Shown here piece after piece: positions 24,573-33,830 of a stretch of DNA of 64,000 bases. Position 1 is the first letter of the stretch. The number at the start of each line of letters is the position of its first letter. Source of the DNA: a virus. Below the pieces are notes generated by a model. That model ran no database searches and was not told the DNA's origin. It worked only from the letters and a program-made list of their open reading frames with translations. The stretch is taken from the IMG/VR virus record IMGVR_UViG_3300043823_000198, positions 101,634 through 165,633 of that record; one strand, written 5' to 3'. A program made the position numbers and the translations under genes.

Positions 24573-25918
24573 AAATTATGATGGTAATGCATACCTTCAA
24601 TAACTTTGGTGGTATTATTAATCACTGCGAGCATTTGATGGCTGGTTTGAAAGAACTTGGTCATGAAGTAACCTTCGCATATCTTAAACCAAATAAGCAG
24701 GTTAAAGCTGTAGAGATTCCAACAACTTTAGCAGAAGGCTATGAGATTGGCGTTGGTTCTGGATATCCTGTTCATCAGGGCGACGGATGGATTGCACCAT
24801 ATTACTCCTACAAAGTTAAAGAGTCTATTGATCAGTTTGTTAAAGATGCCAATGAACATGACCTAGTAATATGGCAGTCTATTTTTGGATTTAAAAACAA
24901 AGATACTGAGCAAGATCTTGGATGGCTCCCAATGATCGAGGACGTAACAACTACTCAGGTTCCAATTATTCATGACGCAAACCTAAAGAAGTTGTATCCT
25001 TGGATCAAGTTGTTTGAGCATAAGTTTGCTGGTCTTGCTTGTGTGCATCCAGCTGCATATGAATCAGCTGATTTTATGAATGTTCCACGTGCATTGATTT
25101 TGAATCCTCAAGACATTGCTGGCGTTCCTGATACTCCACCTTTTGCAAATCGTGAGAACAAACTTCTATCGATCCAAACCTTCAAGCGTTGGAAGCGTGT
25201 CGATGATTTAATTCGTGCCGTTCCGTACATGAAAGATGTTAAAACCCTTGTCGGTGGATATGGTATTGAGGCAGCTTATATGATGTCTAAAGACAAGTGT
25301 AAAGAAGAATATTTTGCAACTAAAGAATACGATCCTGACGTAACATCAGACAGAGAAGGTAAACGTATCTGGGAGAATGCCGAGAACTCAGGTAATTTTG
25401 AATATCTTGGCTTTATTTCAGGAGCAAAACGTGATGAGATTCTGGCCACTTCTAAATTTTTGGTTGATCCAAGCTGGTCTAATACTTTCGGGGAACACTT
25501 CAACAGAGTTGTTATTGATGCTATGCGTATTGGCACTGTTCCAATTGCTATCAATTTTGGTGTATCCAATAATGAAGAAGGTAATGGGGTTGTCCTAAAG
25601 GCAGGTGTAAACTATTGCATGATCAAGAAGGGATCCACTCCAAAGCAGTACGGAGAAGCGATTGCTAACTTTTGCAATATGCCAGAAGATGAGTACAGAC
25701 AGATTCAGCTAAATAACTATGAACTGATCAAACAGTTCGACAGGAAAGTTATTGCTCAGCACTATATTGAGTTGGCGCAACAAACTCCTACAGGTTATCT
25801 AAAAGAGCTGAAAACAAAATCTAACCACAATCCAAAATTACAGAAAATTGCAAGGGATATGTTCGATGATCACTTCCAAGTTAAAGAAGATTTTGATATG
25901 GAATCTTTATTTGGGTAA
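24569..25918 (+). CDS. GT-B-fold glycosyltransferase (GT4-like)
   Basis: The 449-residue protein has an N-terminal FGGIINHCEHLMAGLKELGHEV region and a C-terminal donor domain with LSIQTFKRWKRVDDLI, FEYLGFISG, DPSWSNTFGEHFNR and VVIDAMRIGTVPIA. This is the layout of family 1/GT4 retaining enzymes. Phages use such enzymes to glycosylate modified DNA bases, host surface sugars or virion proteins. Its place near a TET/JBP-like gene favours base modification but does not prove it. Confidence 0.8.
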   Translation: MKIMMVMHTFNNFGGIINHCEHLMAGLKELGHEVTFAYLKPNKQVKAVEIPTTLAEGYEIGVGSGYPVHQGDGWIAPYYSYKVKESIDQFVKDANEHDLVIWQSIFGFKNKDTEQDLGWLPMIEDVTTTQVPIIHDANLKKLYPWIKLFEHKFAGLACVHPAAYESADFMNVPRALILNPQDIAGVPDTPPFANRENKLLSIQTFKRWKRVDDLIRAVPYMKDVKTLVGGYGIEAAYMMSKDKCKEEYFATKEYDPDVTSDREGKRIWENAENSGNFEYLGFISGAKRDEILATSKFLVDPSWSNTFGEHFNRVVIDAMRIGTVPIAINFGVSNNEEGNGVVLKAGVNYCMIKKGSTPKQYGEAIANFCNMPEDEYRQIQLNNYELIKQFDRKVIAQHYIELAQQTPTGYLKELKTKSNHNPKLQKIARDMFDDHFQVKEDFDMESLFG

Positions 25919-25921
25919 TGT

Positions 25922-26617
25922 ATGAACTACATTCAAAGTTTAGATTTCGATTTTGTTGATATGCTAAACTTTGATGAACGTCCGTTCAGGGCAAAATTCG
26001 TTCCATCTAAAATTTGGAACGATCTGGATAAATATAAAAACGACGCCACTGGCTTGAGGAATTACTTCAAGAAGTGGCGTTTCAGCATTAGATTTTTAGT
26101 TGAAAAGAAACCAATTAAGAGTTTACTTATTGGTGGTGGATATTATACAGAAGAAGGTAGATCTGAGATAGACATCTGGAATAGCCCAGATACTTCTTAT
26201 GATACATATAAATTTACAGATAAATCTTGGGATAGATTTAAGTTTAGATGCATTCAGGTGGCTATGCATGAACTTATCCACTGTAAACAATATTATGGTA
26301 AACCAGAAGAATACAATGCTACAAAGGTGTATTACAAGAAAACTGGTAAGGCTCAGCTAGATAATACTAGAGATTATCATGCAGGCAGAGATGAAATAGA
26401 AGCATATGCTCACTGCATTTATCTGGACTTTAAAATGAAAAGACCAACCATTCCAGTGTCAACCCTGATTCGATATGCCAAAACATATAAGGTGTCGAAA
26501 AACCTCAATGGAATTCAAAGGGTCTTTAAGACTGACAAGTACAACGAAGTCATTCCACTTCTTCTTAGAAAAATTTTAGTCTGGGAACGTAGATACACAA
26601 ACCTAAATATAGTATAA
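25922..26617 (+). CDS. Zinc-metalloprotease-like protein
   Basis: The 231-residue protein has AMHELIHCKQY (HExxH) and a downstream DEIEAYAHCIY that may supply the third ligand. Overall it is basic. The HExxH motif indicates a zinc site and probable peptidase activity, though other hydrolases share it. GGGTAATGT lies upstream. Confidence 0.6.
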   Translation: MNYIQSLDFDFVDMLNFDERPFRAKFVPSKIWNDLDKYKNDATGLRNYFKKWRFSIRFLVEKKPIKSLLIGGGYYTEEGRSEIDIWNSPDTSYDTYKFTDKSWDRFKFRCIQVAMHELIHCKQYYGKPEEYNATKVYYKKTGKAQLDNTRDYHAGRDEIEAYAHCIYLDFKMKRPTIPVSTLIRYAKTYKVSKNLNGIQRVFKTDKYNEVIPLLLRKILVWERRYTNLNIV

Positions 26618-26618
26618 T
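26613..26618 (+). promoter_or_regulatory. Possible -10 element before the gene at 26641
   Basis: TATAAT at 26613-26618 lies in AGTATAATATATTAAA, identical to the -10 region of the promoter at 19043. No good -35 box is seen at the expected distance, so this is tentative. Confidence 0.4.
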
Positions 26619-26640
26619 ATATTAAAAGTTTGAGGGTTCT

Positions 26641-27717
26641 ATGGCTGGGCAGGTTAAAAATAAACAATTGATTCCAACTGCATTCGGTTTAGCCGACGGC
26701 AGTGAGATCACACTTGACGCACTTACTGATGCTGTTAAGAAAAAGGTAAAGTCGATTGGTCTTACACCTGCTGTTCAAGAAGTTTGCATGCATTTGTATA
26801 ACCATGCTTTAGATGGTAAGGATACATTCACTGCGAACCCTATGACTCTTAGTAAAGAGGATTATAACATCGTAATTAAAGACTTCGGTGAAATCACTGG
26901 AGCTGCATGGCTTTTGACTGCTCATGCTAAGAAGTATAAGTCTGTAAAATTTCCAATCGGTAACGAGAAACTGATTGACTATGTTCTAGTAACGAATCAG
27001 AAGTTAGAGGAAAAGTTTTCAGCCAAAGCTGGTCAGGGCGGTAAACCTTCCATCACTTCTCTGATGCCAGTTATTGAAGAACTCATTAGAACCAAAGGAT
27101 CTACGTTAGATATTAAGTTGGCCAAACCATCATGGGTAATTTATCACTTATCAACTGAAGAGAAGAATGGTCTTTACTGGGGTCCACTGAAAGCTGCCCA
27201 GTACTTGGATAGTCCAGGATGGAAGGCGCTGACTAAACTTCTAAAGAATAAAGAGCTCAAGACAGGGTATGTCTCTGGGCTTCCAACACAACAGCAGATG
27301 GAAACAGCAGTTGTTAACATGGGTACTTACGAGAAACTTCGCATATATGCAAAGGAGTTCTATGACGCCACTGGTTATAGCAACACCATCAACGTTGAAG
27401 TTTCGAAGCGTATTATGGGTAAGAATTATGACCGTGTAAGATATGGTCTGTTACACTATCCAATAACAGCCGAAATGGTTAAGTGGTTAAATACACCAGC
27501 AAACAATGCACAAACCCTTCTGAACATGACTGCTAATACCCTTAACATTCAACAGGTCTATATGGACTTAAAGGGTACTTCTATTGTTTATAGCGTAAAG
27601 GCATTCTCAGACGCTGAATTTAAGTTTGGATCGCCATCCAGCGCACCTTACCCAACCAACAACCGTATGGGATTTACAATGAATAAGTCCCCTATGCCGA
27701 TCTCTAAGATCAAATAA
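26641..27717 (+). CDS. Unknown protein, possibly structural
   Basis: The 358-residue protein begins MAGQVKNKQLIPTAFGLADG. It has no transmembrane or enzyme motif that I recognise. The C-terminal part has QQVYMDLKGTSIVYSVKAFSDA and a Pro/Ser-rich tail. It is followed by a T4-type late promoter, and lies at the border of the presumed late region. Confidence 0.6.
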   Translation: MAGQVKNKQLIPTAFGLADGSEITLDALTDAVKKKVKSIGLTPAVQEVCMHLYNHALDGKDTFTANPMTLSKEDYNIVIKDFGEITGAAWLLTAHAKKYKSVKFPIGNEKLIDYVLVTNQKLEEKFSAKAGQGGKPSITSLMPVIEELIRTKGSTLDIKLAKPSWVIYHLSTEEKNGLYWGPLKAAQYLDSPGWKALTKLLKNKELKTGYVSGLPTQQQMETAVVNMGTYEKLRIYAKEFYDATGYSNTINVEVSKRIMGKNYDRVRYGLLHYPITAEMVKWLNTPANNAQTLLNMTANTLNIQQVYMDLKGTSIVYSVKAFSDAEFKFGSPSSAPYPTNNRMGFTMNKSPMPISKIK

Positions 27718-27718
27718 A

Positions 27719-27726
27719 TATAAATA
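27719..27726 (+). promoter_or_regulatory. T4-type late promoter motif
   Basis: TATAAATA is the exact T4 late-promoter -10 sequence and lies 28 bases before the ATG of the next gene, in the short intergenic space. In T4 such promoters need gp55, gp33 and the gp45 clamp. It suggests that the following virion-like block is transcribed late. Confidence 0.65.
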
Positions 27727-27754
27727 ATACTATACTATTTGTAGATGGATAAAC

Positions 27755-29119
27755 ATGAAAGAATATAGACAACTATTAAGAGAACTACCAACCAAAACAA
27801 TCGTACTCGCCTGTGGAAAGTTTAATCCACCGTCAAGAGAGCATGAACTGTTGGTAAAATCTGTCAAAAAACTCGCCGAACAAAAAGGCGCAGATCACAT
27901 AATCTACGCATCAGCTGCATGCGATAAAAGAAATCCACTACTTCCTAGTAAAAAGTTCCATTACCTTAACTTAGTTTTTCCAAATACAAATTTTGTCGAG
28001 AATGCGGATACAACTCATAACCTCGTAAGAAAACTAAAAGAAAGTTACAAAAATATAATTCTTGTAACAAGCGAAGAAAAAAATAATACATTTAGACGCC
28101 TTGGTATTGAAGTAGTTTCTGCCTGTGATAAAGATCCAGATGCAGATGACAAACTCCGCAATTATGCCACCAAAGGATTGTATGAAGAATTTAAAAATAA
28201 TTTACCATCATCAATTCGTGATATAGATTCGCGTAGATTGATGAATGATATAAGGATTGGTTCTGGATTAGAGCCAATTAAAGAAGAACTTAACTTGGTA
28301 AAAGACGAAATGAGAGAAAAATATTTCCGTGGAGAAATCTTCAGTGTAGGCGAGATCGTAGAGTCTGATGGTAAGAAACTTGAAATTGTCAAACGTGGCT
28401 CTAATCATCTTCTTCTTAAAGAACACAGCGGTAAATTAATTACTAAGTGGATTCATAATGTTAAACCTATAAAAGAATCTATGAAAACAAAAATGACTGT
28501 CTCTGATAAAATTAAAAAACAATCAATTGTTGAGATTACTGAAGAACATGATGATCATTATAACAATGCTCAAATGCATAAAAATAATGCAGAAAAGGCA
28601 AAGGCAAGAAATAACATAGGTTCTTATCATTCTCATATGGTCAATCATCATGATGAATTGGGCAAATGGCATGCCGCTAAAGGACGTCATTCTTCTGCTG
28701 ATAGAGAATATGAAAAAGCTGAAAAACATCATGACGAATTCTTAAAGCATCCATACATTGCTGAAGAGATGGAGATGAATGGTAAGAGTGGAGTTGAACA
28801 TCACAAAGACCATAAGATTGTGCACCATGGCCATGATGTTCAAATTAAAATAGAAAAGAAACACCATGGTAAGATTAAGGCATTGAATCATGGAGAACGC
28901 CATACATTTAAAGATCAAAATGATAATCACTGGATGGCAGTTAAGAGCGGAGAACGCATTCACTTTGTTCCACATAGTGTAGATACTCAGACTATGTCTA
29001 ATATGTCGTTCCATATTCACCAGAACGAATTCTCTGGAGACAATGGACCAGAGTCTGCTCCACCTGCCGATGGTCATCAACCATACGATCCATTTTCTAG
29101 TGTAGGGAATTTACCATAA
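27755..29119 (+). CDS. Nucleotidyltransferase-like protein with a His-rich C-terminus
   Basis: The 454-residue protein has an N-terminal cytidylyltransferase-like start VLACGKFNPPSREHELL, a variant of the HxGH-type motif, followed by a Rossmann-like pattern to about residue 110. Residues 260-420 are unusually rich in His and Lys. Similar two-part proteins occur in T4-like phage structural regions. Function unknown. Confidence 0.65.
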   Translation: MKEYRQLLRELPTKTIVLACGKFNPPSREHELLVKSVKKLAEQKGADHIIYASAACDKRNPLLPSKKFHYLNLVFPNTNFVENADTTHNLVRKLKESYKNIILVTSEEKNNTFRRLGIEVVSACDKDPDADDKLRNYATKGLYEEFKNNLPSSIRDIDSRRLMNDIRIGSGLEPIKEELNLVKDEMREKYFRGEIFSVGEIVESDGKKLEIVKRGSNHLLLKEHSGKLITKWIHNVKPIKESMKTKMTVSDKIKKQSIVEITEEHDDHYNNAQMHKNNAEKAKARNNIGSYHSHMVNHHDELGKWHAAKGRHSSADREYEKAEKHHDEFLKHPYIAEEMEMNGKSGVEHHKDHKIVHHGHDVQIKIEKKHHGKIKALNHGERHTFKDQNDNHWMAVKSGERIHFVPHSVDTQTMSNMSFHIHQNEFSGDNGPESAPPADGHQPYDPFSSVGNLP

Positions 29120-29565
29120 TGGAAGAATTAACAACTGCAATTAAAGTGTTGCTTGCAAATGCAACAGTTATGTATTATAAGACTCATCAATTCCACTGGA
29201 ATGTTGAGGGTATTTTATTTACACAATATCATGCATTTTTTGAAGAAATGTATTTAGATGTTTATAACTCTATAGATCCAACTGCAGAATTTTTAAGAAA
29301 ATTTGATGAATATGCGCCTGTAAGTATCGACGAGCTGTACAAGTATAAAACAATTGAAGAAGAGTCTGAAAGAAAAATACTACTTTCAGACATTCTTGCA
29401 AGTTTAATTGCTGCAAATCAAGAAGTCCTTAACAGCCTAAATAAAGTATTCGATATAGCAAATAAACAAAAACAACAGGGCGTTTGTAACTTTGTTGCAG
29501 ATAGAATAGACACTCACCAGAAACATGGTTGGTGGTTAAAGTCATCAGCAAAGAAAATAGGATAA
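29119..29565 (+). CDS. Dps/ferritin-like protein
   Basis: The 148-residue helical protein has THQFHWNVEG, HAFFEEMYLDVYNSID and a C-terminal helix DRIDTHQKHGWWLK, typical of Dps-type miniferritins. The ferroxidase residues are at the expected spacing. It may store iron and protect DNA from peroxide. It is coupled to the previous gene by an overlapping stop/start. Confidence 0.82.
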   Translation: MEELTTAIKVLLANATVMYYKTHQFHWNVEGILFTQYHAFFEEMYLDVYNSIDPTAEFLRKFDEYAPVSIDELYKYKTIEEESERKILLSDILASLIAANQEVLNSLNKVFDIANKQKQQGVCNFVADRIDTHQKHGWWLKSSAKKIG

Positions 29566-29568
29566 CCA

Positions 29569-29988
29569 ATGATAAATTTTAAGCAATACCTAGATATCGC
29601 AGAATCTCATGCAGAATTAGATAAACACATATCTGATTTTTCTAAACGAATCAATACAGAAAAAGGTTCACAGAGCTCTACTTATCAAACTGGACATTCC
29701 ACTTATAAAAATGGTGGTGGTAAAATTCATAACATGAAGTATGTGGCAACTGATGCTCCACACGAAAAAATTTTTAAACATCTTAAGAGTATGGGATATA
29801 AAAAGATGTCTGGACATGATCCTAAGCCCAATGAATTTGATGTTCATCACAATCATGAAACGATGACTTCAAGAACATCACCAGTTCATCATCCATCTGG
29901 AATTTCTGCGCATGTTGAAACAGAACATGGTAGTAGACCAAAAGTTCATTTTACACATAATAAAATTACAGAAAATCTCTGGCTCTAA
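29569..29988 (+). CDS. His-rich unknown protein
   Basis: The 139-residue protein has many His residues in its second half (for example HHNHETM). It starts three bases after the Dps stop. No family is recognised; composition resembles its two downstream neighbours. Confidence 0.55.
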   Translation: MINFKQYLDIAESHAELDKHISDFSKRINTEKGSQSSTYQTGHSTYKNGGGKIHNMKYVATDAPHEKIFKHLKSMGYKKMSGHDPKPNEFDVHHNHETMTSRTSPVHHPSGISAHVETEHGSRPKVHFTHNKITENLWL

Positions 29989-30004
29989 GAAAGTGGAATT
30001 GCTA

Positions 30005-31231
30005 ATGAAATCATTTCAAACATACTTAAAAGAAGAAGCGGAAGCAGATAAACTTACGCATATTACTCATGCTGAGGATCGTCCATTATTTCATGGTCAT
30101 GAAGGTTTTGAACATGCGCATGGCGCATTAACTCAAGCTCATGAACATATGAAAGCTGGTGGAAACAACAGTAATCTTACAATGAAGTATGATGGTTCTC
30201 CTTCAGTTGTGTTTGGTCATCATCCAAAAAATAACAAGTTTTTTGTTGCAACTAAAGGCGCATTCAATAAAGAACCAAAAATAAATCATACTCATGAAGA
30301 CATTGAAAGAAACCATGGACATGCTCCAGGTCTTGCATCAAAACTTCATGCTGCTCTTGATCATCTGCCAAAAGTAACACCAAAGAAGGGTGTTTATCAG
30401 GGCGATCTACTCCACTCTCATGGTGATGTTGAGCATGATAAAAAGGCAGGAACTGCAAAGTTTACTCCAAACACTATAACTTATACTGCTAAAGGTGAAG
30501 AAGCTAAGAAAGCAGCTGGTTCTAAGATCGGTGTTGCTGTTCACCAGAAGTATGAGCATGGTGAGGGTGCTGATAAGAAGAGTCTTGAATCAATGCATGT
30601 TACTCCACACCCAGATACTCATAACTTCGGCGAGCATAAAGACGTTCACTTCAAGACTGCTAATCATGACACAAGCAAGATTGATTATCCAGAAAAGGAT
30701 CAAGCAGAGTTCCATAAGCATATGAACGCTGCCAAAGAAATCCATGATACTCATGGTTCTAAAATGTATTCAGCTATTCACCCAAAGCATTCTGGTGAAA
30801 CTGGCCATCTAGGAACATACATCAACAGCACTGTTAGAAATGACGAAGTGCCTAATGTTGAAGGTTTCAAGAAGCATGTTAAGTCTTTCTATGACAAGAA
30901 AGCAGCTGGGGTTAAAACAGAGAAAGCAAAAGCAGCACATACTAGTGAAGGTGAATCTCAGAATGCTCATGTTGAAGCGAACAAAGAACACTACAGTAAT
31001 TTGCTAACTATGCACCATCACTTGCAACAAGCAAAGAACACTCTAGTTAAAAACCTTAACAAGAATACCAATGGTCTTGAGCATCACATTGATGATAAGA
31101 AAACAGAACCAGAAGGCTTCGTCGTTAATCACACTCATAATGGAAAAGAACAGCCAACTAAGTTGGTAAATCGTTCTGAATTTGCGAAAGCCAATTTACT
31201 AAAAGTTAAAAAGTGGAACCAACCAAAATGA
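30005..31231 (+). CDS. Ligase-fold nucleotidyltransferase-like protein (DUF6267-like), His-rich
   Basis: From ATG at 30005 the protein has 408 residues. It shows a KYDG motif at residues 61-64 (KxDG adenylation motif), GVYQGDLLHS, and a late EPEGFVVN followed by LLKVKKW, matching motifs I, IV and V of DNA/RNA ligases and capping enzymes. The body is His-rich. Annotated relatives in T4-like phages carry the label DUF6267. A ligase or RNA-capping-like activity is inferred, and the neighbourhood suggests a virion or late role. Confidence 0.65.
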   Translation: MKSFQTYLKEEAEADKLTHITHAEDRPLFHGHEGFEHAHGALTQAHEHMKAGGNNSNLTMKYDGSPSVVFGHHPKNNKFFVATKGAFNKEPKINHTHEDIERNHGHAPGLASKLHAALDHLPKVTPKKGVYQGDLLHSHGDVEHDKKAGTAKFTPNTITYTAKGEEAKKAAGSKIGVAVHQKYEHGEGADKKSLESMHVTPHPDTHNFGEHKDVHFKTANHDTSKIDYPEKDQAEFHKHMNAAKEIHDTHGSKMYSAIHPKHSGETGHLGTYINSTVRNDEVPNVEGFKKHVKSFYDKKAAGVKTEKAKAAHTSEGESQNAHVEANKEHYSNLLTMHHHLQQAKNTLVKNLNKNTNGLEHHIDDKKTEPEGFVVNHTHNGKEQPTKLVNRSEFAKANLLKVKKWNQPK

Positions 31232-33828
31232 GTCAAGAAAAACACCATGTAATGGCATTCGCCAGAATGAATCCAATCACTTCTGGTCACGAGAAAGTAG
31301 TTAATAAAGTTCATGAAGTTGCAGCAGAACATAATGCTGGCCATAGCGTTATTCTATCACATTCTCATGACGCTAAAAAGAACCCTCTATCTCCAGAGCA
31401 GAAGGTTAAGCATGCGAAGAATGCATTTCCTGGAACTAATATTTCAGCTGGTTCTAAAGAGAAACCAAATCATTTAGCTCATGCTTCTGATTTACATAAG
31501 CAGGGTGTTACTCACCTTCACGTAGTTGCTGGTTCTGATCGTGTTGAAGCCACGCATAAATTATTGCATGATTATAACGGTAAGTCAGGTCCTCATGGCC
31601 ATTATAATTTTAAATCAATTACTGTTCACTCATCAGGAGAACGTGATCCTGATTCAGAAGGTTCTGAAGGTATTTCAGCAAGCAAAATGCGTGAACATGC
31701 TGCTTCTGGTAACAAGAAAGAATTCCATAAAGGAGCGCCAAAATCTATGAGCACTTCACATAAAGATGCAATGTATAAAGATGTTCGCAAGGGCATGGGT
31801 TTACATGAAGATGTTTCTTCTATCCCACCAAAAAATGTTCAAAAGAAAACATATAGAGATATGGTCAGAAATATGACCAAGCGTAATGGTCCAGAAAAGG
31901 ATCCAGAAGTTGCTCTAGATAAAAAAGAAAAGCAAGCAATGGAACAAAAAGTCCATGAAAATGCTCCAGTTGCTCCTGTTCTTGATAGAAAATATATCAA
32001 AGGTACTCCAGAATGGAAAGCTCACAAAGAAAAGAGTAAACCAATCAATGGACACCCAACTAAAACTAATGTTAAAGAAGAAACTGCCAAGAAAGAGAAG
32101 GAAGAAATTATTCCTACTCATAGAATCATGGTTGTTTGTTCAGAACCCGATCATAAGCATCAAAGTAAACGTGAACCAACAGAGCGCTTTATTAAAACAA
32201 CTGCAAAAACCAAAGCTCTTGCTGTTTTGAATGGTAAACGCTACTTTAAGAAAATGGGTTTCAAAGTGCATGATGCTAAACATTTGCATATAATTTCTGA
32301 AGACTTAGAAGAACATTTAGATCCAAAAAATGGAGCTGGTTCATACATTAATGATTTTATTAAATCAACGAATCCACGTTTCGTAAATAAGTCCAAAGAA
32401 GAGCGTCGTAGAATGGCCATCGGTGCTTATATGGCTGCAAAGAAAAAGTATAGTATGAATGAAGAATCTGGCGAGCATGAATTAGGAATCCACCACGACG
32501 AACCTATTTCTCGTCACCCACACATTAAAGAAGTATTAGAACGCCATGGCGCAAAGCACAATGGCCATAGCGATAAAGCCACTTACTTCAAATTCCCAAG
32601 CGCTGAGCATGCTCGTTCAGCGAAACAACAATTGCATATGGCTGGTGTTAGACCAGACCACTGGGTAAATGGTGAACATATTAATGAAGAGGCTGATAAG
32701 CAACCATCTAATGCGAGAAGATTCAAATTCTTCAAAGGACAAGAACATATTGTTGGTCCAAAAGATAAAGATGGTCAAAAGACAGTTAAAGAAGGTGTTG
32801 AACAAATAACTGGAGACGACTCAATCCCAACATATTCTGCTGGAGAAGATGGAGAATCTCAGCGTAAGAAAAAAGGTTTCAGAACTTCCTTAGTTAAAAT
32901 AAGTAAGAACTCAATTGGTAGAGAAACTGAAGAAGGTTGGGAAAAACCAAAAATTAAAGGCACAACAAAAATGAGAGAAGAAACTGAAGAACAAGCAGCT
33001 GATCACAATAAACGTTTAAAACGATTTAAAGATATGGCTAAACAAGGTGAGTTGTTGCCAAAGTCTATTAAAGAAGCCAATCATCGTGAATTCGCTTCTC
33101 AAGGTAAAATGCATCCAGATATGGCAAAGCATATGACTGTTGGTCAACATATGGACTACTATGAGCCAAAGACTGGTGATAAAGTACATGGTAAGGTTAT
33201 TCATAACAACGGTAAAGAAGTTCATGTTCGACAATCTCATGACTCATATGACTCTAAGAAAGTTGGAAATGTACATAAGTTTGAAGTTTCCAATAAGTTG
33301 GACGAAGAGCAGATTGATGAGTTGTCAAAGTCAACTCTAGGTTCATATGCCAAAAAAGCATCATATGATGCTACGATTAAACGTAAAATTGGTGGTGATT
33401 TTGAACATATGGCAGATAAGTCTAGAAAACCTGATTATAAAGATGCAGCAACAAGGCAAGCTGATAAATGGAAAGACATGGCTAGAAAACGCAAAGCTGG
33501 AGTTGAAAAAGCCATTGATCGCTTAACTAAAGAAGAAGTTGAGTTGGACGAGTCTGGTTACAAAGGTGATGGAAAAGTAGTAACTAATAAATATTCATGG
33601 GGCACAATGAAGCATGTTGAGCACGGCAACGATTTCAGCATTCCACTACATCCAGAACACCATAAAGCAATTGCCAAACTTGAAGATGGTCAAGAACATC
33701 ACTTCAAGGATGAAACTGGTAAACATTGGGGCGCATATCGCAGAGGCGATGATGTACATTTTAAGTCAGCTGATTTTCATGGTTCGATGAAGACTAAAGT
33801 ACCTCATCATACTATGCACGAGGAATAA
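31228..33828 (+). CDS. Large modular protein with N-terminal nucleotidylyltransferase domain
   Basis: The 866-residue protein starts at ATG 31228, overlapping the ligase-like gene. Residues 5-160 form a nucleotidylyltransferase domain with FARMNPITSGH and GISASKMREHA (the usual ISxSKxR motif). Low-complexity, charged and His-rich modules follow. Two modules recur in the next gene: EETEEQAADHNKRLKRFKDMA and DELSKSTLGSY. Such proteins occur in T4-like structural regions. Function unknown. Confidence 0.65.
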   Translation: MSQEKHHVMAFARMNPITSGHEKVVNKVHEVAAEHNAGHSVILSHSHDAKKNPLSPEQKVKHAKNAFPGTNISAGSKEKPNHLAHASDLHKQGVTHLHVVAGSDRVEATHKLLHDYNGKSGPHGHYNFKSITVHSSGERDPDSEGSEGISASKMREHAASGNKKEFHKGAPKSMSTSHKDAMYKDVRKGMGLHEDVSSIPPKNVQKKTYRDMVRNMTKRNGPEKDPEVALDKKEKQAMEQKVHENAPVAPVLDRKYIKGTPEWKAHKEKSKPINGHPTKTNVKEETAKKEKEEIIPTHRIMVVCSEPDHKHQSKREPTERFIKTTAKTKALAVLNGKRYFKKMGFKVHDAKHLHIISEDLEEHLDPKNGAGSYINDFIKSTNPRFVNKSKEERRRMAIGAYMAAKKKYSMNEESGEHELGIHHDEPISRHPHIKEVLERHGAKHNGHSDKATYFKFPSAEHARSAKQQLHMAGVRPDHWVNGEHINEEADKQPSNARRFKFFKGQEHIVGPKDKDGQKTVKEGVEQITGDDSIPTYSAGEDGESQRKKKGFRTSLVKISKNSIGRETEEGWEKPKIKGTTKMREETEEQAADHNKRLKRFKDMAKQGELLPKSIKEANHREFASQGKMHPDMAKHMTVGQHMDYYEPKTGDKVHGKVIHNNGKEVHVRQSHDSYDSKKVGNVHKFEVSNKLDEEQIDELSKSTLGSYAKKASYDATIKRKIGGDFEHMADKSRKPDYKDAATRQADKWKDMARKRKAGVEKAIDRLTKEEVELDESGYKGDGKVVTNKYSWGTMKHVEHGNDFSIPLHPEHHKAIAKLEDGQEHHFKDETGKHWGAYRRGDDVHFKSADFHGSMKTKVPHHTMHEE

Positions 33829-33830
33829 AA

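Noticed and set aside
29912-30004. Longer N-terminus for the ligase-like protein
   Set aside because: The extension lies over the previous gene in another frame; the ATG at 30005 follows that gene's stop.
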